A DNA stretch of 64,000 nucleotides from Talaromyces rugulosus. Its lineage: Eukaryota; Ascomycota; Eurotiomycetes; Eurotiales; Trichocomaceae. The position numbers and the translations under genes are program-made. Positions 33,851-45,028 of the stretch are shown here, in pieces; within the stretch, counting starts at the first letter, position 1; every line of letters starts with the position of its first letter. The stretch lies in contig NC_049562.1 in the NCBI RefSeq assembly GCF_013368755.1, positions 3,844,001 through 3,908,000 on the forward strand, written 5' to 3'. Below the pieces are notes generated by a model. It had not been told where the DNA came from. It did not search any database and saw only the letters and a list, made by a program, of their open reading frames with translations.

Positions 33851-34720
33851 TCCTTGAGTACCTTTCCGCTGGACGTCCGAGATCATGGGTTTGTTTTTTT
33901 TTTTTGATACTTCTTGATAGAGCATTCTCCTGTTTTGATAGGGAGACCGGAGATTCCTTGGTTGTTCAATCCCAGTTCATCGCCGTTCATTTCTATATAT
34001 CCGACCATAGTAATATAGAAAGTGGTCTAGTTTTCTGGAAAAGGTCGAATACCCAAAAACTCCACCATTAATCCATAGATGTAAAAGGCAATGGAGGAAT
34101 CAGAATTCTGGCCCAATTTGTAAGTGTTGACATGTCTACATGGGCGTAGAAATTGTTTGACTTACTTTGCCGATGGCAAAAATATCGGTCCAGCCATATT
34201 CTATACTATCCTCACGGGCTCGTATTTGAATGGCTGAATAGTTCTTTCCCCTAACAAGACCTGCGTGTAAACTGAAAGCTGAAGAAATCTGACTAAATGC
34301 ATATACGAGCATGTATAACGCGCGGTATGAAATATCTTGACCAATGCACCAAAAGACCTTTGGTCTCTTGGGCAGTTCTATTTCTTTTTTATATCTCCAA
34401 CGAAATATGACATTCATTCCACGACTTCAATATTACCCACCGAGGTATCTCTTCATTAAATGATCTGGAAATATCGACTTTGGAGAGAGCCCGGAAATAT
34501 GAAAATCCACCATCCAATGATCTCTATGTATAGGAGCAAATAGTTTTGAGCTATTCAACCACTACCAAAAGGGTAGCAGTCTTCAGATGTTGCCTAGTTC
34601 AAGTTGAGCATAACTATAACTTGTATTAATTTTCAGTTTTTATTTGTCAGACTCGATTGCTTCTATTATAAAGCAGCTGTTTCTTTGCGTGTTTCTACGA
34701 GATGGTAGATGTCAATTGAT
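33851..34720 (-). pseudogene. Possible decayed gene, family unknown
   Basis: Minus-strand frames switch repeatedly but each is protein-like in turn. One contains SLDGGFSYFRALSKVDISRS. The next starts at 34417 and contains FWCIGQDISYRALYMLVYAF and YGWTDIFAIGK, followed by a GTAAGT donor. A third contains NSDSSIAFYIYGLMVEFLG before a stop. An intron could join the last two, but the first needs a frameshift. The family is not recognised. The surrounding DNA is AT-rich. Confidence 0.25.
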
Positions 34721-35386
34721 GCCACAGACAATACTATCGAATGTCGGCCATGTTTACATTAACATATTCTTTAGTGCCTTTCCAACTCTGTTGATCTAGT
34801 TCGTAAGATCATGGCATTTACTCGTCAATAATTATTATATAATAATACAATTAATTCAGTCTGCCAAGATCCGAGGACCATTATTATTAATCAATTATTG
34901 ATGTTCCTAAAGTTGATAAAAACTTGATTCCGCTTATAACCCGATGCTAAGCTCAAACCAGGAATTCTTATCCGACAACACCGAAGAGTAAATAATGAAT
35001 GCCTTCTCTTCTAGGAATAGTGTAGAATAACTAAAAAAACGCAAACTATGAGCAATTTTTAATACCAATAATGTATAAAAAATGTGCATATTATTGAATG
35101 CGTTCATAATTTTTGCCAAACGGGATACGCGAGCCAATCTCCATGAAGCACATGCTTGCATATAACAGTCGATTGAGAGATAGTTTATGCCGTAATTGTA
35201 GAGAACCCCTGTTGCATGCTATGTACTAGGAGATGACCACTGTGACTAACTCGAAAAATGTCAAAAATTTATCGTGTACTTTGAAAAATGATAGGAGAAG
35301 AAACAATGGGAATTCAATTTATTTTGCAGCGACCATGGCTACATACATACAGAGTAGCATTAGGTAGAGAGATATATGACAGCCAT
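34721..35386. other. AT-rich intergenic sequence
   Basis: No gene is supported. The stretch is very AT-rich (runs of TAATAATTATTA near 34828-34855) and includes the 3' flank of the hydroxylase gene. Confidence 0.5.
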
Positions 35387-36433
35387 TCACCACAGAGGCA
35401 TGCTTGCCGTGTCATTATAGTTAACATTCTCCGAACAAGATTCAATGCGCTCATGGCAGGTACCAAAAATCGCATCCCACAGACGAGTCTGTTTGCCATA
35501 ATTGTGACTCTTCCGCCAACCTTTGCGATGATGAAGATCATGGTCTTCGACGACGAGCACAGCGCCTCCCATCTCCAGCAACCAGGACACCGGCGATGGA
35601 ACTGTCAAGTGCAGTCGGAGCCCACTATGACCGATAACCTCTGAAAACACCACATACTGCTGGCAGATCCACCACTCATAAAAACTCATTGGTAAGCCCA
35701 TGAGCTTGAGGCAGGAATAGGTCAGTAAGGGGATCATGACCATTTCCACGACTTCTTGCTCGTGGTCCGAATACGCAGCCAATAAGGAATTCGGGTGCTT
35801 TGTGAGGTGGTGCCGGCGGTGGTACTTCCAAAAGAAGCCCACGTCGTGCGCAGTGCGGTGGTACCAGTAGAACCAAAAATCCAAAATAATTCCATATAGG
35901 GATGTCTCGAGCAAGAGCCATCTCCAGCTAATATCCAATGGTAGCTGGTTGCGGTTGTAGGAAAGGTATATGGCAAGAACCAAGCGCGAACCAGTTGTCT
36001 TGACAAGGGATTGCGCCACTTGAGTCACCCCAACGTCTGGTATTCCATCACGCGGGGCCTTGTCGCCATCGAGAAAGCCGTAAATATAACCCAGACGGGC
36101 GATAACGCGTGCTTCGACGATGACGTTGAAGTTTATCGAGAGGAAATAGAGACTGAATGTTGCAATTGGGTTTAGGGTTCGACCGGTCACAAAGGCGTAT
36201 GCTTGGTGAAGCACGAGTGGGAGTGCCGCGTAGAAAAGAATGAAGCGGTGAGCAGACCATTGCATGAAATAAGGGATTTTCTCGCTTTTGGAGTGCACTG
36301 GTGCTTGCTTTTGAGAATCATGCGGATCGACGCCTAGTAGATGAAGTATCCAATGGTACCTGGTCCACGTATCTCGACTGGCAGTATGCCAGGTCGACTT
36401 CATTGAATCCTTCGAGGGGCGATTAGTAGCCAT
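35387..36433 (-). CDS. Fatty acid hydroxylase / sterol desaturase superfamily membrane protein
   Basis: The single-exon 348-residue integral membrane protein has the di-iron histidine boxes of the superfamily: HRTAH (192-196), HRRHH (205-209), an isolated H in SDHEQE (224), GHSG (269) and HDLHH (298-302). Hydrophobic segments lie at about 62-82, 90-106, 173-190, 230-247 and 284-295. Members hydroxylate or desaturate sterols, fatty acids or alkyl chains in the ER using cytochrome b5 electrons. The exact substrate cannot be read from sequence. It stands alone in a gene-poor AT-rich region, with no pathway partner next to it, which is typical of accessory enzymes. Confidence 0.85.
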   Translation of the reverse strand: MATNRPSKDSMKSTWHTASRDTWTRYHWILHLLGVDPHDSQKQAPVHSKSEKIPYFMQWSAHRFILFYAALPLVLHQAYAFVTGRTLNPIATFSLYFLSINFNVIVEARVIARLGYIYGFLDGDKAPRDGIPDVGVTQVAQSLVKTTGSRLVLAIYLSYNRNQLPLDISWRWLLLETSLYGIILDFWFYWYHRTAHDVGFFWKYHRRHHLTKHPNSLLAAYSDHEQEVVEMVMIPLLTYSCLKLMGLPMSFYEWWICQQYVVFSEVIGHSGLRLHLTVPSPVSWLLEMGGAVLVVEDHDLHHRKGWRKSHNYGKQTRLWDAIFGTCHERIESCSENVNYNDTASMPLW

Positions 36434-38782
36434 GACAGCGGGGGGTTCACGATCATATAGATAATGTTGAATCTATATCAATTGATATACCATAAATCGA
36501 CTGTTTAAGGGATCTTTGGTGCAGCTTTCAATAGATAACATATATACAATTCCCCCAACTGACTAGAGAACAATGCCATATTAAATAGTATGAAGAACGT
36601 CAATCTGCGGGGTGATACTTCACATGAAATAATGTATTCAACGTAGTAGTTCGTGCTTCGGTTCTCGAGAAAACTGTTGGGGTATGGGGAAGTGCCTCGG
36701 TAAGTTATCTCAGAAACTCTGTGTGGTGGGTCACTAGCGCAAAGTGTGCTACATTGTATGAATAAATTCACAATCTACTTCGTATGAATGTAATATTCGA
36801 GGCTAATTATTTTTTGGTAACATTTTAGTATAAAATGAGGGGGAAGCACACGTTGATCGACTATCCTGTTTCCTGATCTCCTCGGGGACGGAGTGCAGAG
36901 CGACCAACTCTAAACAGCAATAGTTTATGAGCAACCACTCTACGGTTTTCGTCATAATTAGCAGGAATTGAAATAACGTCGTTTCATTTCGTCTCAATCG
37001 GGGGTAATCACAACTAGGGTTGTCTACAAGAGCCTCAATCCTAGAACCCACCACGATATTCGGGTCCAGAAGGTATTTTCTCACTCAGTGGGGGGAGACT
37101 GTCTTGAATAACCTTAGGCTAGCCCTGATTTGAAAATACGTACAGATACGTCCATGATCTGTCCGGAGATAAGGTGATTACAAGGATCTGTGACGTCTGC
37201 GGCTTTTACAGGATCGGAATCCCATTGCCTCGAATCGACAATTATCTTCAATTGACAAGTCAGAATACTCTCAAGGAATCAATTGCCATAAGTGTCCTTA
37301 CAACGTAGTATCGATAATCAAGGAGTCGGAATCTCCGATCTCCGATAGATCCGCGGAGGAAGCGGAAATACTACTAGCAATGAGGGAATTTTTTTAAATT
37401 TTTTCCAGAAGCAAGGGCAGGTGACTCAACATTTAACCTCCGACTGGACTGAAAATTTCCATCTCCACTTGTTCTCAGGGCTGATAGAAAGAATACGATC
37501 GTATTCGCTATAACAAGTCATGTGCACTTAAGCTTTTCCAGTGGAGTAGCGCACAACGTGGGCTGCCGTTACACATAGCAGTACTACGTAGCACACATGC
37601 TGGGTGACCATGATGCCGCGTGCATGGGCGTTGTCACAGATCCTATAGAATAATCCATAGAACTGTAGAATCAGCAATTGTATCACAAAACCAAGTAAAG
37701 AGGAGGCTTTGTCAGCATCGTCAGGGTGTTTGGGCCATGACTAAGCGGGGCGCTCGCTGTTGGGTCCATCGCGCTAAACCGCATTAGGCAAACAGCCCCT
37801 CTGTCGTTATCGGCATTCGGAGTTCACAGCGAGCCCTGAATGGTTATCTCCGTCGTCGCTGAGCGGTATGGAGATAATAATGAATAGTGAATAGTGAATA
37901 GTGAATCCTGTATAATGTCGAGTAGTGGGAGCAAGGACGATGTGAAGAAGAAGAAGTATAGAACGTGGTTGAGCCTCTTCCAGTCCACTGATCTGATCTG
38001 ATCGTTCCCGGTAAGCCTTTTTTTCCCTTTTTCCGCTTGTCGCGCGCTTTTCCGGAAACACCAAAAAAGAAAGAAGGAAGCGAAAGGAAAAAGCAGGTTC
38101 TGGTCAAGATGAGAATAATAATAAGAACAAGAATATATAACGATTAGTAGTATTACCAAGACAGGGCGCAGTGACCAGTCCGACGCCCGCACACGATTGC
38201 CACTCGCAGCCTAGTTAGTCTGGGTCGCGCCTTCCCCAATCGAAGCTTTTCCCGATTCTCGTTAATTACGTCTTGTCTTGTCTTTCCTCCTTCCTTTTCT
38301 CCCCTGGTGACTCAACCTCGTCAACGTTGCTAACCTCAACTGTCGCCTCCTCGTTTAATCTTTTTGTTGTCGCGGTGATACCGTGATTGCTCGTCTCTGC
38401 TGGTTGTTCCTGCGCCTGCGTTGCATCATCTAGAGCGCCCGCCGGTCTGGTGCCGCTCTGACCTCACTGCTGTGCGCGCTTTTCTCTCTTGACCGACGAT
38501 TCTATCCAGGTTTCTGTGCCATTATTTGGATGCTGTCGCCCGTCTTGCGCCGGTTCCATCGCTCAGCAGCCACTCGTTATCGCGCGCCTCCAGAAACCTT
38601 ACTAGACGCTGACATTTGAGGATATACATCGTATCATTGGTCCGAACCGCCGATCTTTCGTCGCCAGATAGACTCTCCAAGCGCCACTATTGCGTAAAGC
38701 AATGCTGTTGTGAACGAAATATACTGTACAATCCTAACAAAAAACCTTTATTGTCGCCATAGACCGGTCTCTCGTCACCACA
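36434..38782. other. Intergenic, including probable promoter of the Zn2Cys6 gene
   Basis: No coding gene is supported in 2.3 kb. 38220-38780 is pyrimidine-rich on the plus strand and is likely promoter and 5' leader of the following gene. Around 37880-37905 a short GTGAATA tandem repeat is present. Confidence 0.5.
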
Positions 38783-41700
38783 ATGCCTACGCAATCCAGT
38801 CCTTTGAATTCGCCCAGCACGGAAAACAACGACGATGATCCTAATGCCATGGATTTCCTCACGCCTACCCAAGGTGACGAAGGAGCCGATCATCACGATG
38901 ACTTGTTGGAAGATAATGCGCACTCGCACCTGCAACAAAACAAACCAATCCCCATGCAAAAAAGAAGAAGAGTAACCCGCGCATGCGATGAATGCCGCCG
39001 GAAGAAAATCAAATGTGATGGGAAGCAGCCCTGTACACACTGTACAGTTTATAGTTATGGTACGACTGTTTATTTTTTTTCTTTTCCCTTGAATTTTTCA
39101 CACAATCAATTGCCTGTGTCGACTAACTCTTTGTAGACTGTACTTATGACCAACCGTCAAATCGTCGCCGCAACCCGACCCCGCAACATATCGAGGCATT
39201 GGAAAACCGCCTTCATAAAGCAGAAGCCATTCTTCGAGTCTTGGCGCCCGATCTGGATCTCAGTGACCCCAGCCTAGACACTGCCAGTTCGCAGGACATC
39301 ATCACAGCATTCCGCCGTCAACAGCCTCGCGGCAATTCCCCTCCCAGACCCGTTCCCAGTACGACAACGCAGGAGCCCAGTACCGAATGCGCGGATGAAT
39401 CGCTGCTCGAGACCATGGTGGAAAACTCCGGTTCGCTAGACCTTGACGACCAAGGGCACTGGGATTACCATGGCCATTCATCTGGCGTCATATTCATGCA
39501 GCGTCTACGGAAACAATTCGGAAACTTGGTCCTTCCATCTCAAAATTTGTCCAGGCCACGGCCTATATCGCAGATTTTAGAAACTCCCAAGTCGCAGTCG
39601 GAATCACCACAAGACTCGCACAATTCAAATTTCCCCCCAACCCACGACCTGCCATCAAAAGAGGTTGCAGAGAGGCTTTGTCATAACACATTCGACCATG
39701 CGTGCAGTCTCATGCGTTTTGTGCACGAACCCTCGTTTTTTGCCATGCTAGAACGGATTTATGCTAGTTCTTGGGACCAATTCACCAATGATGAACACAC
39801 CTTTTTGCCCCTTTTATATGTGGTCATGGCTGTTGGATGCCTGTTTTCGGACGACGTTCAAAGCACCTTGGACGTGGCAGGTTATGAAGGTGCAATTGGG
39901 CAAGGGTATGTCCTTTTTTTGTGGAGGCTTTCTAATTTTCGTGCTAATCTTTTTCCAGCTTTCAATACTTTAGAGCTTGTCGACAGCTACTTGACATCAC
40001 AGATTGCCGTGACTTGACCTCTATACAGGCCATTTGTTTCATGATTTTGTTCCTTCAGTCATCCGCAAAGCTCAGTACCTGCTATTCGTATGTCGGCATT
40101 GCTCTGCGTTCGGCTCTCCGCCTCGGTCTTCATCGATCAGTGGCAGCCAACTTTAACCCCGTCGAACGGGAACTTCGAAAGCGAATCTTTTGGGTTGTGC
40201 GAAAAATGGATGTCTACGTCAGTACCCTTCTGGGTCTTCCGCAAATGGTGAGCGCCGAGGATATCGACCAAGAATATCCTCTAGAGATCGATGATGAATT
40301 TATAAACGCTGCCGGCATTCTACCAATGCCTTCAGATCGAACATCGTTGATGGCAGGCGCAAACGCACACACTCGTCTGGTAGATATCATCGTCAAGGTG
40401 GTCAAATATATCTATCCTGTGAAACCTGCCAAACATCAGACAAAGTCTGGTCACACCTACATGGTTAGCCATTCCAAAATTAGAGAAATTGAGCGAGACC
40501 TACAGGCATGGATGGAAGCTTTACCTTCGACCCTGAGACCAGGCGATGAGGTCCCCCCTGAGTTAGAACGGTAAGACTGTTTTTTCTTTCTATTTTTTTT
40601 TAGACAACCACTAATAATATGGCAGGATGCGACAGTTGCTCCGAATTAGCTATGCTTACGTTCAGATGATCATGTACCGTCCCTTTTTGCATTATGTCTC
40701 GAATGGCTTCCAGACACAGGGAATCGATAAACGGTCTTATGCATGTGCTGCCGCTTGTGTCAGTGTCTCACGAAATGTGGTCCATATTACGGCGGGGATG
40801 TATAAAAAGAGCCTCCTCAATGGGTCGTACTGGTTTACCATGTACACGACATACTTTGCTATTCTCTCACTGGTTTTCTTCGCACTGGAAAACCCAGATC
40901 TGCCGGGAGCAAAGGAAAGTGTACTCAAAGACGCCTGGGAAGGTAAAAATACTCTGGCAGGGTTGGCAAAGAAAAGCATGGCAGCCGATAGGTGTGCTCA
41001 AAGCCTCAACGTAAGACATTCCCTTTCACTTCTACGATGTTCTCGATTATTGACAGCCGCGCAGTCCCTGTTTAAGCAGCTTCCTGAAAAATTGAAGAAG
41101 CGTACAAATGCAGCGGCTCAACCTGTGAACCTGAAACGGCCAAACCCGTCAAACGTAGGCACTCCACCTACACGACCGGCACAACGGCCCTCGTCTATAT
41201 CCCTGCCGTTCGGGGCACCGCAGCGATCAAATTCGTTTCCGTTACAGCCGAACACATCGCAGTCGAGAAAAGTATCGGAAGCCAGCACTGCTACTACAAC
41301 AACAAGCGTCGATGACCATCGCATACCCGACAGGTCGCAAACCTGGAATCTCAATGCAGGCCTTGTCAAGGCCGAGACTTTTGCATCGCCGTCGCCCGTG
41401 CTGTCGAATGAGCCGAGCGCATTTTCTAGCCAAAGTCAGCCTCACAGTCGACAGCCATCGATGTCACGAGGACTTGACTCTGATCGGGCGTTGCCGGACC
41501 TCATGCCTATTATGTTCCCATCAGACGATCCATTTGCTTATCCAACTCAACCGCTGTCAACACTTGAGGACAGACATTTCAAGGACGACATGCCAGGATC
41601 GTCGATGCAGTATCTGCAGGACTCGCTTCTGCAGGGTAACACGACTTTGTCCAATGGGAACACGTTCATGAGCCCTACGACGGGCTTTGATAGTTACCAA

Positions 41701-42087
41701 GGGCTATACGGGCTGCCTAGAAACGTTCCAGCGAGAATGCCTTCAGCGATTCCTCCGCAGCTACAACAGCTGGGAGTGCAATCTCAACTGCAATCTCCGA
41801 GCTCATCGACACCTGAGAAGATCCAGAGCCCTGACCTGGTGTCTCTTCCTCAACAATATGTGTGGCAAGGCTTTGGTTGTTTGGGTAATGGGGCGAGTCA
41901 GCAACCGGTCTCTGGGTTGAAAGATGCACCGGTCGATGTTGGGGTGGGCAACGAGTTTACTTGCATGGGAATGGGGTTTGACATGGACGTCAACCTTGAT
42001 GATGTTTTTGGTAACGTTGGAACCAATGCGGGCAATAACAACGCCATGAATGATGATTGGAGTCAGTGGATGAATACCGGATCTTAG
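38783..42087 (+). CDS. Zn2Cys6 transcription factor with fungal_trans domain
   Basis: There are five exons: 38783-39059, 39137-39905, 39959-40570, 40626-41010 and 41065-42087, giving 1021 residues. The DNA-binding cluster is C68-x2-C71-x6-C78-x5-C84-x2-C87-x6-C94 ([13 protein letters not shown] ... CTHC). Intron 1 falls inside it, and a coiled-coil-like linker follows ([13 protein letters not shown]). The middle homology region is at about 230-600 (e.g. [28 protein letters not shown]). The C-terminus is Ser/Pro/Gln-rich, ending in an Asn/Met-rich acidic tail that may activate transcription. Intron 4 (54 nt) is in frame; I remove it because [14 protein letters not shown] then reads continuously and GTAAGA/GCAG borders fit. 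The zinc cluster resembles the Asg1/xylanolytic-activator-like group, but I cannot name an orthologue. Confidence 0.87.
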
Positions 42088-42368
42088 GATTTTTGATATA
42101 CCCTGTTGTTTTTTTGGCGTTTGGAGAGGTTTAGGAGATAAAATCATTATTTGCATTGGCGGTAGTAAGGGGATGGAAGCATGTGTGGATATTGTTGGAA
42201 AAGCCGTTTTGTGATTAATGATAATAGAATTACGATGTTTTTGTTCTTTAAAATATATTATTAATGTGTGGATTTTCGACATCCGACGAGGCTCCCTGAT
42301 AAGACCTGTCGCGGCAGCCAAGACCGCCGCTGCCATATAAATTATAACCCGTTGCTACTGCCACAATA

Positions 42369-43310
42369 ATGCCAGCCCTCCCCAGCTTCTCGACCATCCT
42401 ATACTGGACCTGTTACCTCATTCCAATATACCTTTTCATCATCGCGCCGGGTCTTCGCACTCTTTTTCCAGGCCAGCCACCGGCCATCTTTTTCGACGAT
42501 GATTTCTACGCTCCCGACGAACTTGCGCCTGCCTTCAACAACAAAAACGACATCAAGGCGGAAGACTCGGACGAGCTGAATTGTCCGGATGATGCGTACC
42601 GCGTGCATTTATTCTCGCGCAGTCCACTGGTCATCTACGTTGAGGATTTCCTGAGTGTTTCGGAGACGGAGCACTTGCTAGCTATCAGGTCTCTCTCTCT
42701 CTCTCGCGCGCGCGCGCTGCCTTCTGAAATATTGCTAACGCAGATAGCTAGTGAAAACAAATACACCCCCTCAAGCGTCTTTGACGGCACCTCTGAACGC
42801 GTCGACCCTTCCGTACGCCTCTCCGACCGCGCCCTGCTGTTCCCCAACGACACCGTCGTGCAATGCCTGGAAGCACGCGCGCGCTCGTTTCAGGGCTGGC
42901 GACCAAACCTCTCCATTGAGCCGATGTGGGCACAACGATACAATGTTTCTGGATACTACCGGCACCATTACGACTGGGCGGGCACTGCGCACGCCAGTGG
43001 GGATAGAGTGAGCACGTTTATGGTCTACGTTGATACAAAGAATTGTACAGGCGGAGGCACGAATTTCCCGCGGTTGAGGAGGCCGCGTGGGCCACAGTGG
43101 TGTCGGTTTTTGGAGTGTGACGAAGAAGAACAACAAAAAGAAAGGGGGGTTACGTTTAAGCCGATCAAGGGGAATGCTATATTTTGGGAGAATTTAAAGC
43201 CGGATGGATCGGGGTATTGGGAGACGTGGCATGCGGCATTGCCGGTGCGGTCGGGGTCCAAGGTTGGATTGAATATATGGAGTTGGTATCAGCAGAGTCA
43301 AAGGACTTGA
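42369..43310 (+). CDS. Prolyl 4-hydroxylase-like 2-oxoglutarate/Fe(II) dioxygenase
   Basis: The model has two exons, 42369-42688 and 42752-43310, giving 292 residues. The 63-nt intron starts with GTCTCTCTCT and ends GATAGCTAG; removing it joins EHLLAI to SENKYTPSSVFDG as in the family. One N-terminal membrane anchor (about 9-32) suggests an ER-type signal anchor. The double-stranded beta-helix carries the iron ligands HYD (about H179/D181 in YRHHYDW) and H267 (WETWHAAL), and the 2-oxoglutarate-binding K277 (SGSKVGLNIW). TGGGTNFP is the conserved strand between them. Such proteins hydroxylate prolines; the fungal substrate is unknown. The intron is stop-free, so unspliced transcripts would add 21 residues. 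Confidence 0.88.
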   Translation: MPALPSFSTILYWTCYLIPIYLFIIAPGLRTLFPGQPPAIFFDDDFYAPDELAPAFNNKNDIKAEDSDELNCPDDAYRVHLFSRSPLVIYVEDFLSVSETEHLLAIRSLSLSRARALPSEILLTQIASENKYTPSSVFDGTSERVDPSVRLSDRALLFPNDTVVQCLEARARSFQGWRPNLSIEPMWAQRYNVSGYYRHHYDWAGTAHASGDRVSTFMVYVDTKNCTGGGTNFPRLRRPRGPQWCRFLECDEEEQQKERGVTFKPIKGNAIFWENLKPDGSGYWETWHAALPVRSGSKVGLNIWSWYQQSQRT

Positions 43311-43603
43311 TTTTTTTTTTCCCAAGTCATAAGGATCGGTTGGATCTAACGATGATATCTGAGTAGGTAGTAGTATATAGATCTAGATTCTATTTGATAT
43401 CATATTGGGGCCAAATCTGAATCAGAGCGGAACCTCGAGCGTTACATATGTCCATATTCGTTCGCATGTGTACACGTGTACATATCAATATTGCAGTAAT
43501 AAATGCGGGCTATTCCGTGATGTACGGAGTATGTGATGATTGAATTATTGAATATTCAGCTTGATCTTTCAGCTGAACTAAACAAAAGAGTACTCCGCCG
43601 GCC

Positions 43604-43794
43604 GCCAAGATATCTCGCTTTTCTTGGGAGCGCTTGGCCGCTGGCCGAGCCCGCGGAGAGGGAGCCAAGAAGTAGATTCCGACGGCCAAGAGCCAAGAAA
43701 GAGCCAAGGAGAGAGGGCCAAGAGAGGGCCAAGAGAGGAGGGGGTGAATAAGCGAACTGGTTATCTGGGACGACCCAGCACAGCCATTCTTGGC
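43604..43794. promoter_or_regulatory. Cluster of nine PacC-type GCCAAG sites
   Basis: Forward GCCAAG starts at 43604, 43664, 43685, 43692, 43703, 43717 and 43728; reverse CTTGGC starts at 43633 and 43789. GCCARG is the PacC recognition hexamer. The core 43661-43735 is a purine-rich imperfect tandem repeat of (a)gagccaaga units, so the sites may have multiplied by repeat expansion. The cluster lies 1.2-1.4 kb upstream of the pacC ATG and 0.3-0.5 kb after the dioxygenase stop. Confidence 0.7.
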
Positions 43795-44020
43795 AGTCAT
43801 TATTATTGAAAGTAAAAAAGAACTCCGCATGAATGAACAGTTCTCCATCGAGCCTGGAGTTACGTATTTAGTGAGTGCGGAGTAAAAGAGTTAACCTATG
43901 ACGAGTAAAAAAACTCCGGAGTATGTGTGGTACGACACGTAATTCAATAATTCAATGATTCAATGGTGCACATGTTCCGGGAATTCTATGAAATCATATT
44001 ACATTATTATTGCTCCGCTA

Positions 44021-44043
44021 CACACACACACACACACACACAC
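44021..44043. repeat. (CA)n microsatellite
   Basis: About eleven CA dinucleotides lie between the two PacC-site clusters. Confidence 0.9.
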
Positions 44044-44286
44044 TGTAGTAAGCAAGTAATACCCTGTGGTATGTCGAGCAAGCACTACAACAATGCCAAG
44101 ACCCCTAGGAGTATGCAACAAAACTACCGTGACTACTACCGTTCTGCATTGTTACGTGAAGACTGTGGCACCCGGCCCGGTAATACGCCATCCGTGTATA
44201 CACAAGGCGACAGTCACGGCATGCAAGACCACACTTCCGGGCCTCCGAGGGAATACGAACATGAGACTCAAAAAAATGAACCAACA

Positions 44287-44543
44287 GCCAAGCGCGGCCC
44301 CACGATTGGCCCGGCGGTGGCGCCGGCGCAGTCTTGGCGCGGGCTTGGCTGCACCAAGACCCAGCGGGGCGCAGCCAAGCGACCACTGTCACTGGTGTGT
44401 TTGGGAAAGTGCCAAGCTTTCGCTATACTGTATCAGGCAAGCGGACGCTGACAGCCAAGCACGGCGCTGATTTGCCCCCTTGCAACAAGCAAAAAAGACC
44501 GGGTTGCCAAGCAAGGCGTCCCTTTGGGCCAACAAATCTTGGC
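44287..44543. promoter_or_regulatory. Second cluster of eight PacC-type sites upstream of pacC
   Basis: Forward GCCAAG starts at 44287, 44374, 44411, 44454 and 44506; reverse CTTGGC starts at 44333, 44344 and 44538. Unlike the distal cluster this sequence is not a simple repeat, so the density is harder to explain by slippage. Three further single sites are at 44095, 44729 and 44996 (reverse), the last being 28 bases from the pacC ATG. Confidence 0.75.
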
Positions 44544-45028
44544 TCAAGGCTTTCCGGCCTGGGCTTTTTCTCGGCGCGCTGCCAATCCTGCCCTTTCCTC
44601 CCTCCCTCCCCCCAAAGACCAGTCTCAAAGTACAACAGCCTGTTCTTCTTGCTGTTCCTGTCGTTTCTTTTCTATTCCTTCTCGCTTGTCATCAACATTG
44701 GACAAAGCTGTGACCGGACTAAATCACAGCCAAGCCAGACGCGCAGCCACAGCCGCAAGTGAACAAGTCGATCTACAGACAGTACTATTAGGCATTAGAG
44801 TACTGGTGGTCCCCACGTTACGCGACTATTTGACTGTGGTGGCGCCCCTCTCCGCGTCTTTTTTCTTGTCTCAATCCTTCTTTCTTATTGTCATCCTCAA
44901 TTATTTCTCTTGATTTCACGGGCAAAACACATTCATTTTGTCGAGTGTTATCTGGTCCGCGTTGTTTCCGCTGAATACCAAGAAATTGCACGTGGCTTGG
45001 CATCGTCCTACCGTCTCGAATCTCCATC

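Noticed and set aside
41011..41056. 46-nt intron with the first AG (41056) in the Zn2Cys6 gene
   Set aside because: It would shift the frame into a stop after about 12 codons. The next AG at 41064 gives an in-frame 54-nt intron and continuous protein.
43963..44451. 162-codon and 134-codon open frames upstream of pacC
   Set aside because: The frames start in or near the CA microsatellite, overlap each other, have no motif, and coincide with the PacC-site cluster, which explains the sequence better.
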